The notes below the pieces were generated by a model, which was not told where the DNA came from, did not search any database, and saw only the letters and a list, made by a program, of their open reading frames with translations. From positions 1 to 29,227 of IMG/VR virus record IMGVR_UViG_3300021959_000276: a DNA stretch of 29,227 nt, one strand, 5' to 3'. The stretch comes from a virus. A program made the position numbers and the translations under genes. This document shows positions 6,675 through 12,293 of this stretch, one piece after another (position 1 is the stretch's first letter; every line of letters starts with the position of its first letter).

Positions 6675-6986
6675 TTATGAGAGTACTACTTTAACAGTTA
6701 CGTTATCACTGGTTGCTGCTAATATATTCATTATAACAGCGTTACCAACAGCGTCAGGTATTGCAAGAGTGTAATTACCTGCCTCTAGTTCTAAATCGTT
6801 AGCACCACAGTTTGCCTCTGCAGCACCAAAGTTAATTAGAAACTCTTGGTCAGAGTGAAGGTGTACAACTCTAAAGCCAGTGCAGGTAAAATGTGCAGTG
6901 TTACCTGCAGTATTATCTACCGTTACTTTTGTTTGTACACTCCATTGTAACGTATTAGGTTGGAATGTGCCTACGGAAGTTGACAT
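6675..6986 (-). CDS. Putative small virion protein
   Basis: The 103-residue protein is beta-rich with alternating Val/Thr and small residues (QWSVQTKVTVDNTAGNTAHF, then FLINFGAAEANCG, then LAATSDNVTVKVVLS). It has no signal peptide and no basic tail. Such composition and its place directly after another putative structural gene suggest a capsid decoration or fibre-like protein, but no named family is recognised. Downstream lies a hairpin and then a fresh promoter-like sequence, so the transcript segment may end or be processed here. Confidence 0.55.
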   Translation of the reverse strand: MSTSVGTFQPNTLQWSVQTKVTVDNTAGNTAHFTCTGFRVVHLHSDQEFLINFGAAEANCGANDLELEAGNYTLAIPDAVGNAVIMNILAATSDNVTVKVVLS

Positions 6987-7000
6987 TTATCATTCCTCCC

Positions 7001-7582
7001 TTAATGTACTGAGTATTCTAGTTCAACAGTAAATCTACCTGCAGATGCATCACCGTTAAGAGTAGTAGTAGAAAATACGTACAAACTCGTGTTTGCAATA
7101 GGTGCTTGTACTAGTGGGTCAAATACATGATACCCTGCTGCATCTAAATCAAGGTCTATCTCAGTTACTGAGTCAGTAGCAGAAATACGTGGATTAAAGG
7201 ATGCCACTCCTGCACCTACAATTTCAGTACCTGATGATACTACAGCAGCATTAGTAGCAATGCCAGAAGTAGGGTTAAGTGCTAGACCACCTACAAGTGT
7301 CGGTCCTGCGACAGTAGTAATAAATACTAATGCACGATGAATAAAGAACTTAGTAGGTGTTACAATAGTTGATGGAGTATTGGTATCTAATGTACCTAAC
7401 TCTACAAGACAGTCTCCATCTGCATAAGCAGAGGCAGTATCTGTAGCTGCTAGTGATCCTACAAACGTTTGTATCTTACGTGTGCCGAATGAATGTAACA
7501 GACCTGTGCCTGTTATTCCTGTACCGAAAGTTACGTTATCTTCGTAAGCCTCAATACCTTTTGTAAAAGTTGTTGTTGCCAT
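7001..7582 (-). CDS. Putative virion structural protein
   Basis: The 193-residue protein is rich in Thr, Ala, Gly and Val, nearly devoid of Lys/Arg after residue 40, and patterned like an all-beta virion protein (GTGITGTGLLHSFG, then AGRFTVELEYSVH at the end). AGGAGG lies eight bases before the ATG, and a 5-bp hairpin with a 3-nt loop (7598-7610) sits just upstream. A strong ribosome-binding site fits an abundant late product. No specific family is recognised; a decoration, head-fibre or tail-associated role is possible. Confidence 0.6.
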   Translation of the reverse strand: MATTTFTKGIEAYEDNVTFGTGITGTGLLHSFGTRKIQTFVGSLAATDTASAYADGDCLVELGTLDTNTPSTIVTPTKFFIHRALVFITTVAGPTLVGGLALNPTSGIATNAAVVSSGTEIVGAGVASFNPRISATDSVTEIDLDLDAAGYHVFDPLVQAPIANTSLYVFSTTTLNGDASAGRFTVELEYSVH

Positions 7583-7597
7583 TTTAAAAATCCTCCT

Positions 7598-7610
7598 GTG
7601 GTGTTACCAC
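7598..7610 (-). promoter_or_regulatory. 5' leader hairpin before a strong ribosome-binding site
   Basis: GTGGT and ACCAC form a perfect 5-bp stem with a 3-nt loop, ending one base from the AGGAGG of the 7001-7582 gene. In mRNA it would sit at the 5' side of the ribosome-binding site, where hairpins can set a processing point or protect an abundant message. The role is inferred. Confidence 0.35.
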
Positions 7611-7648
7611 GTTGCTTGGCAGAGTGTGGGTTGACCACTTATAGTTTT

Positions 7649-7885
7649 TTATTTTTTCTTCATAGCCATAGCCCCACCACGAGCCATAGTTTTTTTCTTC
7701 ATTCCTCCACGAGCCATGCCTTTTTTCTTTTTAAGTGTACCACCTCGTGCCATACTTCTTTTTACGCCAGCAGTATCACGTTTACTAAGTCCTAGCATAT
7801 CTGCTACTTCAGATTTAGTTAACCCTAATAGCCTTATCATTTTATTAAAGTCTGATTTTTTTGACGTATTTTGTTTTGATGCCAT
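7649..7885 (-). CDS. Small basic protein with three MARGG repeats
   Basis: A 78-residue protein with two parts. Residues about 12-38 (FNKMIRLLGLTKSEVADMLG) resemble a short helix-turn-helix. The C-terminal half is made of three SMARGG or MARGG units, each followed by Lys-rich spacers (GTLKKKKG, MKKKT, AMAMKKK). Repeats of this sort are frequent in hypothetical proteins of marine phages. Start chosen at the ATG with AGGAG about eight bases upstream. Nucleic-acid binding is plausible from charge; the real role is unknown. Confidence 0.65.
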   Translation of the reverse strand: MASKQNTSKKSDFNKMIRLLGLTKSEVADMLGLSKRDTAGVKRSMARGGTLKKKKGMARGGMKKKTMARGGAMAMKKK

Positions 7886-7887
7886 TG

Positions 7888-8565
7888 TTAATTCTCCTGA
7901 TATAAATTGTCAAACACTCGTTGCGTATCCCAGATGTACTCTACATCTTCCTTTGAGTGAAATATGTTCTGATTAGGTCTAAAGTCAGGAGCACCTTGTC
8001 CTGTCTCAAACCACGCTGGGTGAGTTACTCTCACTCTGTTGTTGGGTAACGCAACCATGTTACCTGTGTATTCTCCTGCATCTAACAATTCTAATACGTG
8101 TGATTGTTTATGCTGGGCAGGATCATCTGCTACTTCACTATCTGTATAGTCAACTGTGAAATAGTACTTAGCTGGGTAAAACTCTCCATCTACTTTAGCT
8201 ATCCAAGGAGCAGGACTTGCACGTTCTAGTTTGTAAACACTGTGATAGTGTGACATACAATCCCAAGGCTGGGCTAAGTAAGGTGGCAGGGCTTCAGGCC
8301 ATTGTTCATACGGTGTGTCAGCTACAAGGGCTGTCAGAGGCATCCTTGCCCACATTGCACCTCCGTGTATGTTGTGCTCTTCTTCCAACTCGTCTGACTC
8401 GCATCCTGTAAAGATAACTTGGAAGCTCAGAGTTCTGTTCGGCATTGTCGTTACTGCTATTACCATGCAGTGCAGAAACTCTCCGTGATATTCTTCTAGA
8501 TTCTTTGTATATTCTCTTCTTACCCATGCTTTAAAATGTGGTATGTTACTTTGTAGATACGGCAT
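7888..8565 (-). CDS. Conserved marine-phage protein, function unknown
   Basis: The 225-residue soluble protein is rich in aromatic residues and Pro (AMWARMPLTALVADTPYEQW, then PYLAQPWDC). I recognise this pattern from hypothetical proteins of marine phages without a functional assignment. It carries no membrane segment and no obvious catalytic motif. The ORF ends two bases before the MARGG-repeat gene, so they are co-translated. A gap of about 60 bp upstream contains AAAAGGA and a possible promoter. Confidence 0.65.
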   Translation of the reverse strand: MPYLQSNIPHFKAWVRREYTKNLEEYHGEFLHCMVIAVTTMPNRTLSFQVIFTGCESDELEEEHNIHGGAMWARMPLTALVADTPYEQWPEALPPYLAQPWDCMSHYHSVYKLERASPAPWIAKVDGEFYPAKYYFTVDYTDSEVADDPAQHKQSHVLELLDAGEYTGNMVALPNNRVRVTHPAWFETGQGAPDFRPNQNIFHSKEDVEYIWDTQRVFDNLYQEN

Positions 8566-8590
8566 ATAATATTCCTTTTATATATACCGT

Positions 8591-8619
8591 ACTCTATCAT
8601 ATGAAAATATACCTGTCAA
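8591..8619 (-). promoter_or_regulatory. Possible sigma70-like late promoter
   Basis: On the minus strand a perfect TTGACA (8619-8614) is followed after 17 bases by TAGAGT (8596-8591), a 4/6 match to the -10 consensus. It sits in the 59-bp gap before the 7888-8565 gene, one of the few real gaps in the late operon. The -10 is weak, so this is tentative. Confidence 0.35.
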
Positions 8620-8624
8620 CTATC

Positions 8625-9227
8625 TTACTTATAAAACATGCCGCCTTTACGCATGTCTGTACTTCCTGACTTAGTTAAACCACCACGATTCATGTAACCC
8701 ATCTTGTTACGTACCTTTGATGGTAATTTCTTTAAACCAGTTTGACCTTCTTTAGGTTGTACAAGGCTACCTTTATTCATACCTTTTTCTTTATTAGCAT
8801 CATATTCATATTCTGCTTTTTCAAAATCTTTATCTCGTTTAAAGCCCTCAAAACTTTGACCTAATGTAACCTTATCTTTCATCTTACGATCACGATTAGC
8901 TTGTGTTGAAGCCCTAGCTGCTCTATCTACATCAGCAGCCTGTCCACTTTCAAATTTAGTACGCTGTGCATCTAACATTCTTTGCATAGCTTTTTTCATT
9001 ACACCTTTTGGCAAATCATCAATACGTCTTTGCATAGCATCTAGTGCATTAGCAGATTTAGCTTCTTTAATAGCTGTTTCACTAATAGGTTGACCTTTAC
9101 CTTTGTTGCCTCGTTTAGGTGTTATTTTAGCTTCTGCTGCATTCTTTGCTTTTTCTCTAGCAATTTTTTTATCTGCTTCAGTTATTTCTTTTTTAGGTTT
9201 AGGTTTTAAAAATTTTAACTTACTCAT
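8625..9227 (-). CDS. Basic, Ala/Lys-rich protein with Gly-Gly tail, unknown
   Basis: Starting at the ATG at 9227, which has GGAGAT upstream, the product has 200 residues. It begins with a Lys/Pro-rich segment (MSKLKFLKPKPKKEI), continues as a charged helical region with ADKKIAREKAKNAAEAK, and ends with Gly-Gly motifs (YMNRGGL, MRKGGMFYK) similar to the MARGG repeats of a neighbouring gene. A longer frame to 9374 exists but would read through the preceding gene without a ribosome-binding site. Possibly a nucleic-acid-associated structural protein; this is a guess from composition. Confidence 0.6.
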   Translation of the reverse strand: MSKLKFLKPKPKKEITEADKKIAREKAKNAAEAKITPKRGNKGKGQPISETAIKEAKSANALDAMQRRIDDLPKGVMKKAMQRMLDAQRTKFESGQAADVDRAARASTQANRDRKMKDKVTLGQSFEGFKRDKDFEKAEYEYDANKEKGMNKGSLVQPKEGQTGLKKLPSKVRNKMGYMNRGGLTKSGSTDMRKGGMFYK

Positions 9228-9240
9228 TGGTATATCTCCA

Positions 9241-9534
9241 TTACCATTTAACTTTGTGTGACCAATAACGAGCACTGAGCTTACTAGGCTTAGAGTCTTG
9301 TGCATTGTGTCTTGCATAATAGCTCTTCTTACGAGCTTTGTCTTTCGCAGTTGAAGGGTTTTTGCCAGCACCACTTACGCCTTGCTGTCCAAACCTTATA
9401 AATTTATAAGTGTCACCTTCTTTAGCCATTACGCAGTGTGACTTCTTAGGATGTTTAGGTGTACGTTTAGGTTTGTTTATACCAGACAGACCTTCTGCCT
9501 TCATTTTAGTCTTAACTCTTTCAGGAATTGCCAT
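9241..9534 (-). CDS. Conserved basic phage protein (MAIPERVKTKMKAEGLSG family)
   Basis: The 97-residue product from the ATG at 9534 shows a conserved architecture: MAIPERVKTKMKAEGLSG, then KPKRTPKHPKKSH, then IRFGQQGVSGAGK, then KKSYYARHNAQ and a C-terminal SARYWSHKVKW. The same order of motifs is familiar from hypothetical proteins of marine phages, where no function is known. Its start lies inside the end of the previous gene (14-nt overlap) with AAGG eight bases upstream; a GTG at 9552 is a less likely start. Confidence 0.75.
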   Translation of the reverse strand: MAIPERVKTKMKAEGLSGINKPKRTPKHPKKSHCVMAKEGDTYKFIRFGQQGVSGAGKNPSTAKDKARKKSYYARHNAQDSKPSKLSARYWSHKVKW

Positions 9535-9733
9535 CAGTCCAACCTTCTTCACGCATAGCCCACTCTACATGTTCCAGAGTAAAGGGTTTACCATAATGAT
9601 TCTGCACTGCTTCACGTACATAGAATACATCACTGTGGGGAATATGTAACTCTTCGAGATTACCACTTAATACATGGTTATAAAACTCTTCAAGAACATT
9701 GTCTGTCCTTAGTTTTACTGATTTCTTTACCAT
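9521..9733 (-). CDS. First gene of the leftward operon, unknown
   Basis: A 70-residue acidic to neutral protein (LRTDNVLEEFYNHVLSGNLE, then VREAVQNHYGK, ending EEGWTDGNS), probably all-helical. It is the gene closest to the divergent control region on the left side. No convincing Shine-Dalgarno precedes the ATG (upstream is AAAAAGTATTGACA), so it may be translated from a very short leader. An in-frame TTG at 9739 is an alternative start. Function unknown. Confidence 0.55.
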   Translation of the reverse strand: MVKKSVKLRTDNVLEEFYNHVLSGNLEELHIPHSDVFYVREAVQNHYGKPFTLEHVEWAMREEGWTDGNS

Positions 9734-9817
9734 TGTCAATACTTTTTATTTATATATACAAAAAATACTCGCCTAACAGCGATTATCTACGTATATAGCT
9801 ACATGTATCTTCACTTA

Positions 9818-9846
9818 AAGTGTATCACTGTACGTGTATACTTATA
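9818..9846 (+). repeat. 30-bp direct repeat in control region, copy 1
   Basis: Shares AAGTGT..., ACTGTACGTGTAT and ACTTATA with 9892-9921; two substitutions and one missing base in about 30. A small palindrome (CACTT-A-AAGTG) overlaps its left end. Confidence 0.7.
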
Positions 9847-9891
9847 TGTATTTATAGATATATGTTATTTTAGTTATGTATGTGTGTATTT

Positions 9892-9921
9892 AAGTGTTTT
9901 ACTGTACGTGTATCACTTATA
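9892..9921 (+). repeat. 30-bp direct repeat in control region, copy 2
   Basis: Partner of 9818-9846, 74 bp further on. Its right end overlaps the inverted repeat CACT-TAT-AGTG (9914-9924). Candidate operator or iteron pair. Confidence 0.7.
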
Positions 9922-10045
9922 GTGACCCTACCCTAACTATTATACTTAGTTTTACACATTCTAATTATTATGTCAATAGTAAATCGTACTGTGATAGCAT
10001 TATATTTATTAATGTTGCTGTGTTGCACATATACAACACTATATT

Positions 10046-10055
10046 TGTGATCACA
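10046..10055. repeat. Perfect 10-bp palindrome TGTGATCACA
   Basis: A perfect palindrome in AT-rich sequence, flanked by inverted repeats GTGTTG/CAACAC (10020-10039) and AACCAC/GTGGTT (10066-10089). It could be a dimeric repressor site. It resembles half-sites of CRP-type regulators but lacks their 6-bp spacer. Confidence 0.4.
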
Positions 10056-10243
10056 TAATACTGTAAACCACTATATGTGTAATGTGGTTAACACCTCATT
10101 TTCCTGATCTGTGTAGGAGTTCATGCATATATAACGCTAGGGGGGCGCATGGCCCCTGCCCACCCACCTTCAACGTGCAATTGCGCCCATAATGCAAGGC
10201 CATGACGCAGGTTGAAAGCAAATGTGATAGCATCATTCACCAC

Positions 10244-10545
10244 CGTATCGAAGATACGTTTAGTTTCAACAGGTTACTTGTCTACGACAACTGTTATGCA
10301 ATCAGTTGCCACTACAAGTAGTGAAAAAACAGGGGGGATTTTCACATCGAAGATGTGTAGTGATGCCGATGCATATTATCCACTACATCAGCTATGCTGA
10401 TAGATACCCTTACAGCAAAGCTGTACAGAACCCTACCCCCTCTTACCAATACCATTGGTCAATCATGTGATCCTACAAGCCGCATTAGCTCTGCCAATGT
10501 AAATCACTAACCCCAACGTTGGGGCTAACACTATCTTTGATAGTG
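10244..10545. repeat. Array of short hairpins, many with 3-nt loops
   Basis: Perfect stems with 3-nt loops occur at 10244-10258 (CGTATC-GAA-GATACG), 10278-10290 (TTGTC-TAC-GACAA), 10343-10357 (CACATC-GAA-GATGTG), 10387-10401 (ATCAGC-TAT-GCTGAT), 10411-10425 (TACAGC-AAA-GCTGTA), 10445-10459 (ACCAAT-ACC-ATTGGT) and 10529-10545 (CACTATC-TTT-GATAGTG). Others have different loops: 10288-10308, 10310-10323 (CACTAC-AA-GTAGTG), 10321-10345 (GTGAAAA/TTTTCAC) and the palindrome 10511-10524. Stem sequences differ while the geometry is conserved. Six have stems of 6 bp or more with exactly a 3-nt loop, where fewer than one is expected by chance in 300 bp. Role unknown: origin structure, promoter hairpins or structured RNA. 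Confidence 0.75.
10507..10528 (+). repeat. 22-bp palindromic element, copy A (intergenic)
   Basis: The palindrome CCCCAACGTTGGGG (10511-10524) with CTAA directly repeated on both sides. It lies in the control region between two 3-nt-loop hairpins, the second starting immediately after it. All five copies in the window are identical over 22 bp and read in the same direction. Confidence 0.95.
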
Positions 10546-10687
10546 ATATATTTGTCACAGTTATGGTGATTGGATAGTGGTTGGCCTCACAAGTTTAGCG
10601 CACGAACTTCAAAATATATATGAAATATATTTTTGCAGTAGCGTGGGAAACGGCGTGGGCAGAGGATCACGAGGCAAATTTTGTGGA

Positions 10688-10716
10688 TTGACAACTATAG
10701 TATATTCATATTTATA
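10688..10716 (+). promoter_or_regulatory. Rightward early promoter (sigma70-like)
   Basis: A perfect TTGACA (10688-10693) is followed after 17 bp by TTTATA (10711-10716); TTATAA and TATAAC in the next frames give 18- and 19-bp spacers. It lies about 80 bp upstream of the first rightward gene and would drive the early operon with host RNA polymerase. Confidence 0.6.
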
Positions 10717-10721
10717 ACGAT

Positions 10722-10756
10722 ATTATTACTCTCACTTTTTGTGAGAGAGTAATAAT
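10722..10756 (+). promoter_or_regulatory. Leader hairpin of first rightward gene
   Basis: ATTATTA plus CTCTCAC pairs with GTGAGAG plus TAATAAT: two 7-bp helices separated by a 2-nt AG bulge, with a TTTTT loop. It starts just past the -10 region of the rightward promoter and ends about 30 bases before the ribosome-binding site. A second promoter (TTGTGA-18 bp-TATAAA, 10739-10768) overlaps its right arm, as in the palindromic promoters of later genes. Confidence 0.55.
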
Positions 10757-10794
10757 CTCTTATATAAATAGAATATACATAAAGGAACGAAAAA

Positions 10795-11427
10795 ATGGCA
10801 AACCTCCAAATTCAAAACATCACTACTCTTGAGGATCAAGGCAAAGCCTTAGCGGAAAGGTTCGACACTTTCAACAAAGTTGATATGAGAAACTTCAATA
10901 GATCACTTGATCGTAAAGCACCAAAAGAAAGTGCTTCTGTTTTCGTCAAAGCGATCTCTGGTTTCACTCTTGCCCTTGGCAATCTGATGGTTGAACTCAA
11001 AGCCGAAGGTGGTGAGCGTATTAAATCTTCCAGATTGGCCGATTGCCATATCAAAGATATTCCAGATCAACGCCGTTCCGAAGCTCTCTGGTTCGTTCTT
11101 AATGAAGAAGAAGCAAGAGAGTTCATGCAAACCTCAAAGAAAGGTTTCACCTCACTTACTGCTTTGCAGAGAGCAATGAAACAAGCTGCTAAAGCAAACA
11201 CTCCATCATCAGATGAAGACACACCCGAAGAGACAGTACAAGAAGATACTGTCGCTGAAACTAACCCCAACGTTGGGGCTAATACAGCACCACCAACAAA
11301 AGAGGAAATCGTTCAAAGCATAGTCAAGGCCGCTGCATATGCTAACGTCGATCTTCTTGACATAGCAGAGGCTCTTATGGAGATTGATACTGTCTCTGAA
11401 AAAGAAGAACTCAAGGTAGCAGCTTAG
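10795..11427 (+). CDS. First rightward early protein, unknown; contains the 22-bp element in frame
   Basis: The 210-residue protein is mostly helical. Residues 1-135 (from MANLQIQNITTLEDQGKALA to TSLTALQRAMKQAAKA) look globular. An acidic Thr/Glu linker follows (SSDEDTPEETVQEDTVAE), then TNPNVGAN at 156-163 encoded by the repeat element, a short Pro/Thr stretch and a C-terminal helical domain (IVKAAAYANVDLLDIAEALM). AAAGGA precedes the ATG. As the first gene after the early promoter it is a candidate host-takeover or regulatory protein, but no family is recognised. Confidence 0.75.
   Translation: MANLQIQNITTLEDQGKALAERFDTFNKVDMRNFNRSLDRKAPKESASVFVKAISGFTLALGNLMVELKAEGGERIKSSRLADCHIKDIPDQRRSEALWFVLNEEEAREFMQTSKKGFTSLTALQRAMKQAAKANTPSSDEDTPEETVQEDTVAETNPNVGANTAPPTKEEIVQSIVKAAAYANVDLLDIAEALMEIDTVSEKEELKVAA
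11261..11282 (+). repeat. 22-bp palindromic element, copy B (in coding sequence)
   Basis: Palindrome at 11265-11278. It lies inside the first early gene, in the frame reading TNPNVGAN, in a linker between two predicted helical parts. Confidence 0.95.
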
Positions 11428-11440
11428 GCTGTTACCAATT

Positions 11441-11460
11441 AACCACACATTACTGTGGTT
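11441..11460 (+). terminator. Hairpin after the first early gene
   Basis: AACCACA and TGTGGTT form a perfect 7-bp stem with a 6-nt loop, beginning 13 bases after the stop codon and followed by the T-rich ATTTATATTT. It may be a weak terminator or processing site. An equivalent hairpin with different arms occupies the same place after the next gene (11763-11781). Confidence 0.45.
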
Positions 11461-11513
11461 ATTTATATTTATACTTGAATTTGTGAAAGTATAAATATAT
11501 ATAACACACATAA
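11458..11513 (+). promoter_or_regulatory. Palindromic promoter module, copy B
   Basis: A 13-bp perfect stem (11464-11476 with 11487-11499) encloses a 10-nt loop. TTGAAT (11475-11480) and TATATA (11498-11503), 17 bp apart, make a sigma70-like promoter whose -35 and spacer are the hairpin. The 56-bp block is 54/56 identical to 11778-11833. It is followed by AAAGGAG and the 11526 gene, so it probably drives or controls that gene through a dimeric regulator. Confidence 0.65.
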
Positions 11514-11525
11514 AGGAGATTCAAA

Positions 11526-11762
11526 ATGGATTATGATTTTTTTAGTGATCTTTACAAAGATGTTTATGGCTTTAGGCCACGAGGCATAGTGCCAACAACT
11601 GAGTTGCTAGACAGCTTACAACGTGAGTTGAATAATCAACTTGCAGAGGAACGTGCTATTGAGGATAAAAGTATCAATGCTTGTATGGATCATGGTGCGC
11701 CAGATATAGACACTGCTATGCGGTGGCTTGAGCAAGCTAACATTCACCCACAATGGGTTTAA
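11526..11762 (+). CDS. Small conserved phage early protein (LYKDVYGFRPRG)
   Basis: This 78-residue acidic protein starts MDYDFFSDLYKDVYGFRPRG, a motif I recognise from early-region hypothetical proteins of marine and alphaproteobacterial phages, with no known function. The remainder is helical with an Asp/Glu-rich middle and ends EQANIHPQWV. Its ATG is preceded by AAAGGAG, and the gene has its own palindromic promoter upstream and a hairpin just downstream. Confidence 0.75.
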   Translation: MDYDFFSDLYKDVYGFRPRGIVPTTELLDSLQRELNNQLAEERAIEDKSINACMDHGAPDIDTAMRWLEQANIHPQWV

Positions 11763-11781
11763 TAACTACTTAATGTAGTTA
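11763..11781 (+). terminator. Hairpin after second early gene
   Basis: TAACTAC and GTAGTTA form a perfect 7-bp stem with a 5-nt loop, overlapping the end of the stop codon and followed by the same T-rich ATTTATATTT as at 11461. The arms differ from the 11441-11460 hairpin while the pairing is kept. Confidence 0.45.
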
Positions 11782-11833
11782 TTTATATTTATACTTGAAT
11801 TTATGAAAGTATAAATATATATAACATACATAA
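11778..11833 (+). promoter_or_regulatory. Palindromic promoter module, copy C
   Basis: Same structure as copy B: a 13-bp perfect stem (11784-11796 with 11807-11819), TTGAAT at 11795-11800 and TATATA at 11818-11823, 17 bp apart. It precedes the 11849 gene. It differs from copy B at two of 56 positions, one in the loop and one beyond the stem. Confidence 0.65.
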
Positions 11834-11848
11834 GAAAGGTAAAATGTT

Positions 11849-12088
11849 ATGAGAATTGAACGTATGGCAGAAAACTTGACTAACGTCACTATGGTATCTA
11901 TGTTTACTGAAGAAGTAAATTCCATGCAATTACCTGTTAGTCAAGATAAGATTGATCTTTGGCTAACAGGTGGTGGTCTAATACAGGATATAATGCCTGA
12001 TTTGTCACCAGATCAAAGAGAGTTCCTGATGACAGGCATGACTCCTTTGGAGTGGACAAATATGTTTGGAGATGATGATGAAATATAA
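11849..12088 (+). CDS. Small acidic early protein, unknown
   Basis: The 79-residue protein is acidic and helical (VSQDKIDLWLTGGGLIQDIM, then DLSPDQREFLMTGMTPLEWT, then NMFGDDDEI). The LSPDQREFLMTGMTPLEW segment looks like a small globular helical domain and is reminiscent of other phage early proteins. AGAAAGG lies about ten bases before the ATG; an earlier ATG at 11843 stops at once. Expressed from its own palindromic promoter. Confidence 0.65.
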   Translation: MRIERMAENLTNVTMVSMFTEEVNSMQLPVSQDKIDLWLTGGGLIQDIMPDLSPDQREFLMTGMTPLEWTNMFGDDDEI

Positions 12089-12293
12089 GCAACATAATAG
12101 TTTTACTATGGCTTGGGCAGATGCTATGACAGCAGAGGTCAAAGACCGTAAGCGGCGTGAAGAGCTACAAGAAAAGCTCTCACGTGCGAAGGAAGCTAAA
12201 ACTAACCCCAACGTTGGGGCTAACAAAACAGAGCTTGGCATGATGGATGGCAAGCAAACATTGGTAACAGATACAGGATGGTATACAACATGA
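12078..12293 (+). CDS. Small charged protein carrying the 22-bp element, unknown
   Basis: From the ATG at 12078 (GGAG six bases upstream, inside the previous gene) the product has 71 residues. A charged helical segment (DAMTAEVKDRKRREELQEKL) could form a coiled coil. TNPNVGAN at residues 42-49, encoded by the element, joins it to a short tail (KTELGMMDGKQTLV). Tandem ATGs at 12072 and 12075 are equivalent alternatives. The end overlaps the next gene by ATGA. Function unknown. Confidence 0.6.
   Translation: MKYKQHNSFTMAWADAMTAEVKDRKRREELQEKLSRAKEAKTNPNVGANKTELGMMDGKQTLVTDTGWYTT
12202..12223 (+). repeat. 22-bp palindromic element, copy C (in coding sequence)
   Basis: Palindrome at 12206-12219, inside the 12078 gene and again in the TNPNVGAN frame, between a charged helix and the C-terminal tail. 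Confidence 0.95.

Larger units (their letters stand above)
9734..10794. other. Divergent non-coding control region (about 1.06 kb)
   Basis: No credible gene lies here; it separates the leftward and rightward operons. From left to right it holds: AT-rich sequence with a pair of 30-bp direct repeats (9818-9846, 9892-9921); a TATAAT on the minus strand (9944-9939) without a matching -35; hairpins at 10020-10039 and 10066-10089; a TGTGATCACA palindrome (10046-10055); a GC-rich patch (10140-10200) with a GGGGC/GCCCC hairpin; the hairpin array 10244-10545; a single DnaA-box-like TTATCCACT (10376-10384, 8 of 9); the first copy of the 22-bp element; and the rightward promoter. It probably contains early promoters and possibly the replication origin. 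No tRNA fragment that could mark an attP core was seen. Confidence 0.7.

Noticed and set aside
9228-9374. N-terminal extension of the 8625 gene to 9374
   Set aside because: It would translate the 9241 gene out of frame; the ATG at 9227 has its own GGAGAT ribosome-binding site.
9734-9739. TTGACA at the start of the first leftward gene as a -35 element
   Set aside because: It overlaps the start codon region, and the sequence 17 bp downstream (AAAACT) is not -10-like.
9939-9976. Strong leftward promoter TTGACA...TATAAT
   Set aside because: Both hexamers are perfect but 26 bp apart, too far for a sigma70 promoter; kept only as a note on the region.
10212-10400. Open frame of 62 codons in the control region
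   Set aside because: No ribosome-binding site, Ser/Thr-rich translation without pattern, and it runs straight through the hairpin array.
10507-10528. Rho-independent terminator
   Set aside because: The palindrome is GC-rich, but no U-run follows any of the five copies and the stem is only 5 bp with a normal loop.
9734-10794. tRNA gene or tRNA-derived attP core
   Set aside because: No T-arm-like GTTCGAATCC motif or acceptor pairing was found on either strand.
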